Positions 48,076-56,943 of a stretch of DNA of 64,000 nucleotides are shown in pieces. Under the pieces are notes generated by a model. The model ran no database searches, was not told the DNA's origin, and saw only the letters and a list, made by a program, of their open reading frames with translations. The DNA is from Streptomyces sp. MBT53. Its GTDB lineage: Bacteria > Actinomycetota > Actinomycetes > Streptomycetales > Streptomycetaceae. Within the stretch, counting starts at the first letter, position 1. Each line of letters starts with the position of its first letter. The translations under genes were made by a program, and so were the position numbers. The stretch lies in contig NZ_JAEQAZ010000016.1 in the NCBI RefSeq assembly GCF_016654115.1, positions 1 to 64,000 of the forward strand, in the 5' to 3' direction.

Positions 48076-48516
48076 ATGAGCAGCACCACCCCCGCGGCAG
48101 CCGCCGCCCACTTCCGCGCGAGCCTCGCCTTCCACAGCGACGTCTCCGATGTCGCCGCCGCGCTCGCCTCCGGAGACCCCGCCTTCGTCGTCGTGGACTC
48201 ACGCTCCACCGAGTCCTGGGACCAGGGGCACATCCCCGGAGCGGTCCACCTCCCCACCGCGCTCGTCATCGAACAGGCCGGGCGACTCCTCGGCAGATCC
48301 GTGCCGGTGGTGACGTACTGCTGGGGCCCCGGCTGCAACGGCGCCACCCGCGCGGCCCTCGCCTTCGCCGAACTCGGTTACCAGGTACGGGAGATGCTCG
48401 GCGGCTTCGAGTACTGGGTGCGCGAGGGCTTCGAGTTCGAGACCTGGCAGGGGCGGGAACGGCGCCCGGCCGACCCGCTGACAGCGCCCGTGGGCGCCGC
48501 CGACTGCGGCTGCTGA
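48076..48516 (+). CDS. Rhodanese-like sulfurtransferase
   Basis: 146 residues. Single rhodanese domain: VVVDSRSTESWDQGHIPGAVHLP, then the active-site strand VTYCWGPGCNGATRAALAFAELGY, where the CNGATR loop fits the CxxxxR catalytic pattern, and MLGGFEYWVREGFE. A Cys-rich end (AADCGC) is unusual and may take part in sulfur transfer or redox. Start at ATG 48076; a GTG at 48058 is also in frame. Regulated probably by the divergent Lrp gene. Confidence 0.87.
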   Translation: MSSTTPAAAAAHFRASLAFHSDVSDVAAALASGDPAFVVVDSRSTESWDQGHIPGAVHLPTALVIEQAGRLLGRSVPVVTYCWGPGCNGATRAALAFAELGYQVREMLGGFEYWVREGFEFETWQGRERRPADPLTAPVGAADCGC

Positions 48517-48598
48517 AGCTGCGAACGGGCGCTGCCCGCACGAGAGTTGGCGGCGCGCGCGGCGGCTCGAACCATGAACATGTGGGCTCGCTGTGCGT

Positions 48599-48604
48599 TA
48601 GGTT
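48599..48604 (+). promoter_or_regulatory. -10 box (TAGGTT) for a leaderless transcript
   Basis: TAGGTT, 6 nt (CTGCCC), ATG at 48611. Confidence 0.5.
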
Positions 48605-48610
48605 CTGCCC

Positions 48611-49129
48611 ATGGCGCTATACGTGGAGCCGGGCACGGCGGTGCAGTGGGTGGAGTCGGGCGGCGGGCCGCTCATAGCGGTACCGGAGACGGTGCTGCCG
48701 TTCTGGACGGGAGCCGACGGCGACGAACTGGCCTCGGACTACGACCGGGCGTGCGAGGTCGGCGGATACGTCGGCCTGCTGCCGGTGGGGGACAGCGCGG
48801 CCCTGGTCCTGGGCGACGAACCCGCCTCGACGGCCTTCCTGCCGGAGCACGGCACGTTCGTACGGTGGTGTGCCGCGGACTCCGAGGACGAGGTGCTGGC
48901 CGGAGTACCCGCCGCGCTCGCCGGCGCGACCTGGGAGAACGAGGTGCGGTGGGACGTCCCCGGACCACTGGTGCTCTTCGACTCGGCGTGGCCCGGGCGG
49001 GATTCGGAAGGCACCGAGCACCTGAAGGTCGACCTGGAACCAGGACGCTACGCCGTTCGCGCGGGCCGCGCCCAGCCGGGCCCGGAGACCTGGCTGGGCC
49101 TTGTGCACCTACGACGGCTTCCCGACTGA
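48611..49129 (+). CDS. Immunity 21 (Imm21)-like protein
   Basis: 172 residues. The pattern WVESGGGPLIAVPETVLPFW, DYDRACEVGGYVGLLPVG, ALVLGDEPASTAFLPEHGTFVRWCAADSEDE and a final ETWLGLVHL matches what I recall of Imm21 family proteins, which occur as immunity proteins next to polymorphic toxins. No toxin gene is adjacent here. It has no signal peptide and is probably cytosolic. A leaderless transcript is suggested by the TAGGTT box. Confidence 0.68.
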   Translation: MALYVEPGTAVQWVESGGGPLIAVPETVLPFWTGADGDELASDYDRACEVGGYVGLLPVGDSAALVLGDEPASTAFLPEHGTFVRWCAADSEDEVLAGVPAALAGATWENEVRWDVPGPLVLFDSAWPGRDSEGTEHLKVDLEPGRYAVRAGRAQPGPETWLGLVHLRRLPD

Positions 49130-49166
49130 CCCGGGGTCGACGGGACTTCGGCCCCAGGTGCCGGCG

Positions 49167-50858
49167 TCAGAGCTGTGACAGCTCGTCCACCAGGTCGTCG
49201 AGGCCCAGCGAACCCTGCGACAGCGCGGCCATGTGCCACGCCTTGAGGTCGAAGTCGTCGCCGTGCCGCTGCCGCGCGTTCTCCCGGCCCAACAGCCAGG
49301 CCCGCTGGCCGAGTTTGTAGCCGATGGCCTGGCCCGGGATCGTGAGATAGCGGGTCAGCTCGCTCTCCACGAAGTCCGCCGGACGGCTGCTGTGCGCGCC
49401 GAAGAACTCCTGCGCCAGCTCCGGCGTCCACCGCTCACCGGGGTGGAACGGCGAGTCCGCCGGGATCTCCAGCTCCAGGTGCATGCCGATGTCGACGATG
49501 ATCCGGGTGGCCCGCATCATCTGCCCGTCCAGAAAGCCGAGTCGCTGCTCCGCGTCCTCCAAGTAGCCCAGTTCGTCCATCAGTTGCTCCGCGTACAGCG
49601 CCCAGCCCTCGGCGTTGGCGCTGACCATGCCGACGGACGCCTGGTAGCGGGACAGATCCTCGGCGACATGCGCCCACTGGGCGAGCTGGAGGTGATGGCC
49701 GGGAACGCCCTCGTGGTACCAGGTCGAGACGAGGTCGTAGACCGGGAACCGGGTCTGCCCCATGGTCGGCAGCCAGGTGCGGCCCGGCCGCGAGAAGTCC
49801 TGCGAGGGTGACGTGTAGTACGGCGCCGCCGCACTGCCCGCGGGCGCGATCCGCGACTCCACCCGCCGTACCCGCTCGGCGAGTTCGAAGTGGGTGCCGT
49901 CCAGCTCCTCGATCGCCCGGTCCATCACGCCCTGGAGCCACTCGCGGACCTCGTCGACACCCTCGATGTGCCGACCGTGCTCGTCCAGATGCGCGAGGGC
50001 CACCCATGGGGTCTCGGCGCCGGGCAGGATCTTCTCGGCCTCCCGCTTCATCTCCGTGAGCAGCCGGTGGTACTCGGACCAGCCGTACGCGTACGCCTCG
50101 TCGAGGTTCAGGTCCGTACCGTTGTAGTAGCGCGCCCAACGCGCGTACCGCTCACGGCCCACCGTGTTCGGCGCGCCCTCGATCGCCGGCGCGTACACGT
50201 CCCGCAGCCAGTCCCGCAGTTCCACCAGGGCCGCGGTCGCCCCGCGGGCGGCCTCGTCCAGTTCGGTGCGCAGGGACTCGGGTCCGGCCGAGGCGAAGTC
50301 CTCGTACCAGCCGCGCCCCTCGCCGTCCGGGTCCGACCACTCGGTGAGCTGGTCGATGAAGGTGGCCGTCGGGCGCGGGCTCGCGAACAGCTTGCGGTCC
50401 AGGCCCAGTTGGAGGGACTCGCGGTAGCCGGCCAGCGCGGTGGGCACCGCGCGCAGCCGCTCGGCGATCGCCGCCCAGTCCTCCTCGGACTGCGCCGGCG
50501 TCAGCGTGAACACATCACGCACCGTGTGCGCGGGGGTGTGCATATTGCCCACCTCGCGCAGCCCCTCGTCGGTGTCGTGCACGCCGAGTGCGGCGGTCAG
50601 CCGCTCGCGCAGCAGGCGCGCGCACCGGCGCTCGACACCACTGTCCGCGCCGGGCCGGCGCTCTGCCTCGTCGAGCTTGGCGAGGGTCGCCCGCTGAAGC
50701 TCCGCGAGTCGTTCCTGACCTGCGGGGGAGAGGTCGGGCAGCCTGCTCGAACTCTCCTTCACGCCGAGATACGTACCGATGACCGGGTTGAGGGCGATGA
50801 GATCGTCGACGTAGGCGTCGGCGACCTGCCGGGGCAGCGGAGTGTTGGTCTGCGACAT
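49167..50858 (-). CDS. DUF885 family putative metallopeptidase
   Basis: 563 residues starting MSQTNTPLPRQ. The DUF885 hallmark STWYHEGVPGHHLQLAQW (about residue 370) carries a gluzincin-like HExxxHH motif, with a later conserved Glu in NAEGWALYAEQLM. The C-terminal IPGQAIGYKLGQ is also typical. No signal peptide is seen, so it likely acts on cytosolic peptides. It lies 33 bp downstream of the second Lrp gene on the same strand and may be cotranscribed. Confidence 0.87.
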   Translation of the reverse strand: MSQTNTPLPRQVADAYVDDLIALNPVIGTYLGVKESSSRLPDLSPAGQERLAELQRATLAKLDEAERRPGADSGVERRCARLLRERLTAALGVHDTDEGLREVGNMHTPAHTVRDVFTLTPAQSEEDWAAIAERLRAVPTALAGYRESLQLGLDRKLFASPRPTATFIDQLTEWSDPDGEGRGWYEDFASAGPESLRTELDEAARGATAALVELRDWLRDVYAPAIEGAPNTVGRERYARWARYYNGTDLNLDEAYAYGWSEYHRLLTEMKREAEKILPGAETPWVALAHLDEHGRHIEGVDEVREWLQGVMDRAIEELDGTHFELAERVRRVESRIAPAGSAAAPYYTSPSQDFSRPGRTWLPTMGQTRFPVYDLVSTWYHEGVPGHHLQLAQWAHVAEDLSRYQASVGMVSANAEGWALYAEQLMDELGYLEDAEQRLGFLDGQMMRATRIIVDIGMHLELEIPADSPFHPGERWTPELAQEFFGAHSSRPADFVESELTRYLTIPGQAIGYKLGQRAWLLGRENARQRHGDDFDLKAWHMAALSQGSLGLDDLVDELSQL

Positions 50859-50891
50859 GGGGACCATCCTCATACCTGGGACTTCTCCCCG

Positions 50892-51386
50892 TCACCCCGA
50901 TTCAGCTACGGGCGTGGCAAGCGGTAGCAAGGGCCCGCAGTCCCACTGCTGGAAGATCAACCGGGTCTCCACGCGCGCCACTTCCCGCTGTGACGTGAAC
51001 TCGTCCAGGACCAGTCGCTGCAGGTCCGCCATGTCCGCGACGGCCACATGGATCAGATAGTCGTCCGGCCCGGTCAGATGGAACACGGTCCGCGACTCCG
51101 GCAACGCCCGCACCCGCTCCACGAACGGCCCCACCAGCTCCCGCCGATGCGGCCTGACCTGCACCGACAGCAGTGCCTCCAGGCCGCGCCCCAACTTCGC
51201 CGGATCGAGCCGCAGTTGATGCCCGAGGATCACCCCGGCCCGGCGCAGCCGCGCCACCCGGTCCAGACACGTCGACGGCGCGACCCCGACCTGCGCGGCC
51301 AGATCGCGATACGTCGCCCGGGCGTCGTTCTGCAACAACCGCAGCAGATGAAGATCCACCGGATCGAGTACGACAGAGTCGGTCAT
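50892..51386 (-). CDS. Lrp/AsnC-family transcriptional regulator
   Basis: 164 residues starting MTDSVVLDPVDLHLLRLLQ. HTH segment ATYRDLAAQVGVAPSTCLDRVARLRRAGVI and the C-terminal ligand domain (EALLSVQVRPHRRE; VFHLTGPDDYLIHVAVADMADLQRLVLDEF) are complete. Divergent from the trans-sulfuration-type PLP enzyme with 60 bp between, so it likely regulates that gene in response to an amino acid. Confidence 0.92.
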   Translation of the reverse strand: MTDSVVLDPVDLHLLRLLQNDARATYRDLAAQVGVAPSTCLDRVARLRRAGVILGHQLRLDPAKLGRGLEALLSVQVRPHRRELVGPFVERVRALPESRTVFHLTGPDDYLIHVAVADMADLQRLVLDEFTSQREVARVETRLIFQQWDCGPLLPLATPVAESG

Positions 51387-51446
51387 CTGTCGAACGTAAC
51401 ACGGGCGTTTGTGATGCGGGCCCGGTGGATGTTCACCCTTCTCTCC

Positions 51447-52718
51447 ATGGACACAACGAGCCTGCATCCCTCCCCGGCCCGGCGGGCACTGGACACCGAA
51501 GCCGTGCACGCCGGCCGCGACGACCTCGCCCGGCAGGGCCTGCACGCCCCGCCCATCGATCTGTCGACCACCTATCCGTCGTACGACAGCCGCGGCGAGG
51601 CCGCCCGCATCGACGCCTTCGCCACCACCGGCGCCGAACCCGAAGGCCCGCCCGTCTACGGCCGCCTCGGCAACCCGACCGTCGCCCGCTTCGAAACCGC
51701 CCTCGCCCGCCTCGAAGGCACCGACAGCGCGGTCGCCTTCGCCAGCGGCATGGCGGCCCTGACCGCCGTCCTGCTGGCCCGCGCCTCGACGGGGCTGCGC
51801 CATGTGGTGGCGGTACGACCTCTCTACGGCTGCAGCGACCACCTGCTCACCGCCGGACTGCTCGGCTCCGAGGTGACCTGGACCGACCCGGCCGGAATCG
51901 CCGACGCGCTGCGCCCCGACACCGGTCTTGTCGTCGTCGAGTCACCGGCCAACCCGACCCTCGCCGAACTCGACCTGCGCGCCGTCGCCCACTCCTGCGG
52001 CTCGGTGCCCCTCCTCGCGGACAACACCTTCGCCACGCCCGTCCTGCAACGCCCCGCCGAACACGGCGCACGCCTCGTCCTGCACAGCGCCACCAAGTAC
52101 CTCGGCGGGCACGGCGACGTGATGGCGGGCGTGGTGGCCTGCGACGAGGAGTTCGCCGGGCAACTGCGCCAGATCCGCTTCGCGACCGGCGGCGTACTGC
52201 ATCCGCTGGCCGGCTATCTGCTGCTGCGCGGCCTCGCGACCCTCCCGATCCGGGTACGCGCCGCGTCCGCCACCGCCGCCGAACTCGCCCGCCGCCTCGC
52301 CGCCGACCCGCGCGTGGCCCACGTCCACTACCCGCGCATCGGCGGCGCGATGATCGCCTTCGAGACCTACGGCGACCCCCACGAGGTCATCGCAGGGGTC
52401 GGCCTCATCACCCCGGCGGTGAGCCTCGGCAGCGTGGACAGCCTGATCCAACATCCGGCGTCGATCAGCCATCGGGTGGTGGGGGAGACGGATCGGCGGG
52501 GCGCCGGGGTGAGTGACCGTCTGCTGAGACTGTCGGTGGGCCTGGAGGACGTGGAGGACCTGTGGTCGGATCTGGACGGGGCGCTGGCGCCGTCCGTCAG
52601 GGGCGCGGGGCTTTGTTCATCTGCGGCTCCGCCGCGGGGCGCGACCAGCCACAACGCACCCGCACCCGCCAACGAATCCACAACCCCTACGGCGCTTCGG
52701 CCCTCCCGAACTCCGTGA
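51447..52718 (+). CDS. Cys/Met-metabolism PLP enzyme (cystathionine gamma-synthase/lyase family)
   Basis: 423 residues from ATG 51447 (DTTSLHPSPARRALDTEAVHAGRD), without an obvious ribosome site. Family motifs: STTYPSYD, VYGRLGNPTVARFE, SGMAALTAVLLA, ADNTFATPVLQRP and the PLP lysine in HSATKYLGGHGD (about 212). It ends with SHRVVGETDRRGAGVSDRLLRLSVGLEDVEDL, after which the normal enzyme stops. The last 40 or so residues (APSVRGAGLCSS...) come from the interspersed repeat at 52599 and run past the stop of the convergent gene. It may be a gamma-synthase, gamma-lyase or related; the exact reaction is unresolved. Confidence 0.88.
   Translation: MDTTSLHPSPARRALDTEAVHAGRDDLARQGLHAPPIDLSTTYPSYDSRGEAARIDAFATTGAEPEGPPVYGRLGNPTVARFETALARLEGTDSAVAFASGMAALTAVLLARASTGLRHVVAVRPLYGCSDHLLTAGLLGSEVTWTDPAGIADALRPDTGLVVVESPANPTLAELDLRAVAHSCGSVPLLADNTFATPVLQRPAEHGARLVLHSATKYLGGHGDVMAGVVACDEEFAGQLRQIRFATGGVLHPLAGYLLLRGLATLPIRVRAASATAAELARRLAADPRVAHVHYPRIGGAMIAFETYGDPHEVIAGVGLITPAVSLGSVDSLIQHPASISHRVVGETDRRGAGVSDRLLRLSVGLEDVEDLWSDLDGALAPSVRGAGLCSSAAPPRGATSHNAPAPANESTTPTALRPSRTP
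52599..52674. repeat. Interspersed GC-rich repeat element, copy 2
   Basis: AGGGGCGCGGGGCT, CTGCGGCTCCGCCGCG and ACCCGCACCCGCCAACG are shared with 11733-11810. Here the element is inside the open frame of the PLP enzyme and supplies its C-terminal tail, again between convergent genes. Confidence 0.72.
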
Positions 52719-54150
52719 CGTCCACTGAAGTCACCGCCGTCTCCAACCGCGCCGTGACCACCAACGTCCCCTCCTCGATCTGATAGTCGAGCGGCAGCTC
52801 GAGCCCCCGCATCGCCGCCACCATCCCCGTGTTGGACGCCTGCGTCACGGCATACACGCTCTCGCACCCCGCCTCGACAGCCATCGCCACCAGCCGCCCC
52901 AGCAACTCGCTCCCGATGCCACGCCGTTGCCAGTCGTCCTCGACGAGCAGCGCGACCTCCGTCTCGTCCCCGTCCCACAGCAGGTGCCCGAGTCCGACGA
53001 TCCGCCCCGAGGCCGTCTGCACGGCGAGCGTCCGGCCGAAGCGCGGGGAGAGCAGGTGGTTGAGATAGCGGTCGGCGTCACCGACCGGCCCGTGGTACCG
53101 CATGCCGAGCGTCCGCGCCGAGCAGCGCTCGTGCATCTCCCGCGCCGCCTCCAGATCTCCGGTGTCCGCGCGCCGCACGGTGATCGCGTTGCCCTCGGGC
53201 AGCGTCAGTACGTCCTGGCTGCGCGGGATGCGCGGACCGAGCCGGGCGTCCAGCTCCACCAGGGCCCGCGCCCGGGCGAACTCGGTGGGCGTGAACGGCA
53301 GATACGGCCGCTCCACGGTGATCACTCCGCCTTCCGGCGCCCGCAGGCGCATCACGGTGTCCTCCAACGCACCCTCCGTCGGCACGGGCTCCTGCTCTCG
53401 CCCCTTGCCCGAAGTGGCCGCGGGCAGCGAACGGATGGTGCACCGGCCCAGCAACTGCCGCAGCGCCAGCGGCAGTTCCGCCGCGTCCAGGGCCGTGCGG
53501 GTGGCCAGGCCCAGGACACGGGTCGGTGCGTCCACCAGATCGTGGGCGTCGGCCCGCTCGATCCAGGTGCTCGAACCGCCGGCCGCCGCCACCAGCCGGG
53601 TGATCTCGGACGCGGCGACCTCACCCGGCGCCCGCAGCAGGAACTCGTCCACCGTGCCGTCGGCCAGCGGATGCGTCTGCAGGCTCAGGATGTCGACCTG
53701 GCGTCCGGCCAGCGCCGTGCACAACGCGGCCAGCGATCCGGGCGCGTCCCGCACCGTGGTCCGCATCCGCCACAGCGCGGCGGGCTCGGTGACACCGTCG
53801 GGCGCCACGGACGACTGCTGGGACTCCGACTCGGAAGCGAACTGGGGCTCCGACTCGGAGGGCCCGGCCTGCCGCACCCGCGCGGCCGACCGGGCACCGG
53901 TATCACCCGTAGGAGGTGCGTGACCGTGGCGGCGTGACCACCATGTGTGGAACCCCGCCGTGGCGATCAGCGCCAGCGCGGAGATCGCCAGCAGTGCCGG
54001 GCCCCCGGGACCGTGCCCCACCAGATTCGCCACGACGTCCGCCACCGCCACTGCGGTGAACAGCGCCGCCAGCTCCACCAGGTCGCGCCGCCAGTGGTGC
54101 ACCGGACGCCCGTGCCTTGCGCGCGTCACATCAGACATGTCTCGACTCAT
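52687..54150 (-). CDS. Membrane-anchored ACT-GNAT protein (putative amino-acid-responsive lysine acetyltransferase)
   Basis: 487 residues. Two N-terminal helices (about 25-68; LVELAALFTAVAVADVVANL; ALLAISALALIATAGF) and a Ser/Glu linker (SESEPQFASESESQ) precede an ACT-like domain (128-190; TVRDAPGSLAALCTALAGRQ, VDILSLQTHP). A C-terminal GNAT domain (about 330-470) has the acetyl-CoA motif WQRRGIGSELLGRLV. ACT-GNAT enzymes of actinobacteria are known whose protein-acetylating activity responds to amino acids such as Cys, Arg or Asn. The membrane anchor is an unusual addition. The gene overlaps the PLP enzyme tail by 32 bp on the opposite strand. Start at 54150 or 54138. Confidence 0.8.
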   Translation of the reverse strand: MSRDMSDVTRARHGRPVHHWRRDLVELAALFTAVAVADVVANLVGHGPGGPALLAISALALIATAGFHTWWSRRHGHAPPTGDTGARSAARVRQAGPSESEPQFASESESQQSSVAPDGVTEPAALWRMRTTVRDAPGSLAALCTALAGRQVDILSLQTHPLADGTVDEFLLRAPGEVAASEITRLVAAAGGSSTWIERADAHDLVDAPTRVLGLATRTALDAAELPLALRQLLGRCTIRSLPAATSGKGREQEPVPTEGALEDTVMRLRAPEGGVITVERPYLPFTPTEFARARALVELDARLGPRIPRSQDVLTLPEGNAITVRRADTGDLEAAREMHERCSARTLGMRYHGPVGDADRYLNHLLSPRFGRTLAVQTASGRIVGLGHLLWDGDETEVALLVEDDWQRRGIGSELLGRLVAMAVEAGCESVYAVTQASNTGMVAAMRGLELPLDYQIEEGTLVVTARLETAVTSVDVTEFGRAEAP

Positions 54151-54282
54151 GCGACCACTGTGAAGGAAGGGTGTTGCGTGATCACGAACTCTCTGTGACC
54201 GACCGGTAAAAGCGTGGTTCTGTACCTTTTGCAGTTCTTTTTGTGAGTCTGCTGCCCTGAAGGTCAGCCCCGGTGGCCTACG

Positions 54283-56943
54283 TCATGCGGCCACCTCCGC
54301 CACCAGCGTGCTGCGCAGCCGACGTGCCTGAGCGACCAGTCGAGAGGAGCCGGTGCGGTCCGCCGTCTGCGCCAGATGCGGCAGCTCGCCCCGCGCCCCG
54401 GACCGCTCCGCGCACTCGGCGGCCACGGCGAGCAGGTCCCCGAGCCCCCGCGCCGGCGCGGGCTTGATGTCGCCGTCCAGGTCGGCGAGCAGCGCGGTCA
54501 GGGTGTGGCGGAGGATCCCCCATATGCTCGTGTTCGCCCCGGTGGCGGCCGCCGTCCGCATCGACTCGGCGAGCCGAGAGGACTTCACCGCCCCGCTCCG
54601 CACCAACTGCCCGAGGTCCGTGCCCAGCCGGTCCCCGTCCAGCTGTCCCCGCGCCGCGAGCACCAGCAACGCGTCCACCGCGGCGAGCCGGTCCTCGGGG
54701 TGTCGCGCGCCGAGCCCGTACGCCAGACACAGGTGCGTCGCCTCACCGGATGCGCCGCCGGACTCGGCCAGCGCCGGGAGTACGCCGGCCGCGCCCCGGG
54801 CGTCGTCCACGGCCGCGGTGGACACCTCCCGCACGATCCGCACCGCCACCAGCTCGCGCAGCTCGGGGAGTATCGCGAGCCAGTGCTGCTGCATGTTCCG
54901 GTTCCAGTGGTAGCAGTGCCAGCGCTCGCCGTAGACCGTCGTAGGCTGCCCCAGCTCCCGATACCCCGCCGGGAAGTCGGCCTGCAGCGACACGAGTTCA
55001 CCGAATTCGAGCTGGACGCGGGCACCGGTGGACCGTCGTCGACTGGTGGGCAGCACGGGTTCCCCGGACGACAGCCATCGGGCGAGCCGGACGCCCTCGG
55101 CCGTACCGAGCGCCGCCGCGCGCTCGGCTGCCGCCGCTGCCGCCGCCAGGTCCGTCCGGCGCACCCGCAGGAGCGCCTGTGCGAAGTCCGCCGTCGAGAC
55201 CCGCGCGCCCAGACGCCGATAGGTGTCGAGCCTGTCCACCAGCTCGTCCGGCTCCAGCAGGCCGGTACTCCAGCTGGGCGTCGACAGCAGGAACGGCAGC
55301 GGCTCCGCGCGGATGCGGTACGCCACCTCCCAAATGCGCGCCTCGAAGGCACTGGACAGCGGGCTGTGTCCGCACGACGGGGACCGGGAGCCGTGCTGGA
55401 CGACGCCGTGGAGTGTGGCGGTGTGCACTTTGCCCCGGAGAGTGGCCAGCAGGAGGTCGAGGCTCTCCGCCACGCTGTTGAATCCGTGATGATTCTTGCT
55501 GAAGCGGTTGTCCACACGGACGTTGTCCGGATCGGAGCTGTCCCACCAGAGGCGCGCGCACACCGGCCCCAATGCCTCCACCAGGGCGTCCCGGTCCTGG
55601 TACGCATGGCGGACGAGTCCGTCCAACGCGCGCTCGAAAGCCGTCACATCGCCGTCGGACGCCAGCAACGCCCCTACTTCCTCGGAGAGTTCGACCGCAG
55701 ACTCCGGAGCCGGCGCCAGGCGGACCGGCATCGGAGGCGGCGGAAGCACCTCCTCGTGGACTGCCGCCGCCGCTGCGACCGGCGCCGCCCCCAGCGACTC
55801 GACCGCACGCGCACGCAGCGCCGGGACCAACTGGTCGGCCGCCGCCGCGAGTTCGGCCCGCACCTCGGGGGAGCCGACCTTCTTGAGGTGCCGCTCGACC
55901 AGTTTCAGCGCCCGCTCCTGCACTTCCGTGTCCTGGTGCCCGAAGGCGACGGCGACGGCGGGCAGCACCTCGGCGGCGGCCGACGCGTCCCGTGCCAGCA
56001 CCTTTCCCAGCAGCACGAGTTGCGCCCGGACGAGCTTCTTCTCGGACCTGAACAGCACCGCGTCCGACATCTCCGTCAGCCGACGCGGCGTCAACTCCCC
56101 GTCCAGGGCCAGGGATCCGAGCACCGCCTGCGCGTGCGAGGCCACCGTGGGCACCGCGTCCGAGGCCAGGGCCAGCCAGTCGGCGATGTGCTCCCGCTCC
56201 TCCTCGCGGTTGAGGGCGAGCCCCTTCAGCACGCGCAGGAACGCCCGGTGATCGACAGTCGAACCGCCCCGCAGCAGCCGGGCCACACAGGCGTCCACCG
56301 TCCGCTTCCGGTCCAGGGCGCCTTCGACGGTGAGCCGGGCGATCGCGTCCACCCAGCCGTCCAGATTCTCCGCCGAGGACCACTCCATGGGACCGGCGAC
56401 GTCGTTCGTCTCGAAGAGCGCGGCCATCAGCTCCGCGAGGTGGGGATCCCTGCGCAGCCGGTCGAACAGGGTGTCCCCGCGCTGCCACAGCTGACCGGTG
56501 TGCGCCACCCAGGCCTGCACATAGGTCTCCGTAGTCGGCACCGGACAACCGGAGAGCCGGACCAGACCGGCCATCAGCTCGTACGACACACCTGCGGAGG
56601 CCGGACGCCCGGCGAGGCGGTGCGTCACATCGGCCAGCCAGGAGGCGTCGCGGTCGCCCAGGACGTGGATCAACAGCGCCGCCGACGACTGCGACCAGCG
56701 CATGTCGCTGCCGGCGATCCAGCTCACCGAGGCGGCCGCTCCCGTCTCACAGGCGGCACCGGTCGCGTGCAGCGTGGGATAGGCGTGGCGGGACGGATGC
56801 CCCCACGGTGCCGTGCGCAGTTCCTTGCGGAGATCCTTCAACTCCGGCAGGAACGCCCGGCGTTCGGTATCCGTGAGCCCGTCGAGCAACCCGACCACCT
56901 CGGCGGTCCGCCCCGCCCGCACCGCTTCCATCAGCGCACTCAT
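54283..56943 (-). CDS. DUF6493-like large helical repeat protein
   Basis: 886 residues, no signal or membrane helix. The N terminus (MSALMEAVRAGRTAEVVGLLDGL) matches what I recall of DUF6493. The middle is HEAT-like (RAQLVLLGKVLARDASAAAEVLPAVAVAFGHQDTEVQERALKLVERHLKKV region), followed by a Pro-rich hinge (PPPPMP) and a second helical half with a WHCYHWNRN segment. It probably acts as a scaffold. Its ATG overlaps the stop of the SWIM gene (ATGA, 56940-56943), showing obligate coupling. Function unknown. Confidence 0.75.
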   Translation of the reverse strand: MSALMEAVRAGRTAEVVGLLDGLTDTERRAFLPELKDLRKELRTAPWGHPSRHAYPTLHATGAACETGAAASVSWIAGSDMRWSQSSAALLIHVLGDRDASWLADVTHRLAGRPASAGVSYELMAGLVRLSGCPVPTTETYVQAWVAHTGQLWQRGDTLFDRLRRDPHLAELMAALFETNDVAGPMEWSSAENLDGWVDAIARLTVEGALDRKRTVDACVARLLRGGSTVDHRAFLRVLKGLALNREEEREHIADWLALASDAVPTVASHAQAVLGSLALDGELTPRRLTEMSDAVLFRSEKKLVRAQLVLLGKVLARDASAAAEVLPAVAVAFGHQDTEVQERALKLVERHLKKVGSPEVRAELAAAADQLVPALRARAVESLGAAPVAAAAAVHEEVLPPPPMPVRLAPAPESAVELSEEVGALLASDGDVTAFERALDGLVRHAYQDRDALVEALGPVCARLWWDSSDPDNVRVDNRFSKNHHGFNSVAESLDLLLATLRGKVHTATLHGVVQHGSRSPSCGHSPLSSAFEARIWEVAYRIRAEPLPFLLSTPSWSTGLLEPDELVDRLDTYRRLGARVSTADFAQALLRVRRTDLAAAAAAAERAAALGTAEGVRLARWLSSGEPVLPTSRRRSTGARVQLEFGELVSLQADFPAGYRELGQPTTVYGERWHCYHWNRNMQQHWLAILPELRELVAVRIVREVSTAAVDDARGAAGVLPALAESGGASGEATHLCLAYGLGARHPEDRLAAVDALLVLAARGQLDGDRLGTDLGQLVRSGAVKSSRLAESMRTAAATGANTSIWGILRHTLTALLADLDGDIKPAPARGLGDLLAVAAECAERSGARGELPHLAQTADRTGSSRLVAQARRLRSTLVAEVAA

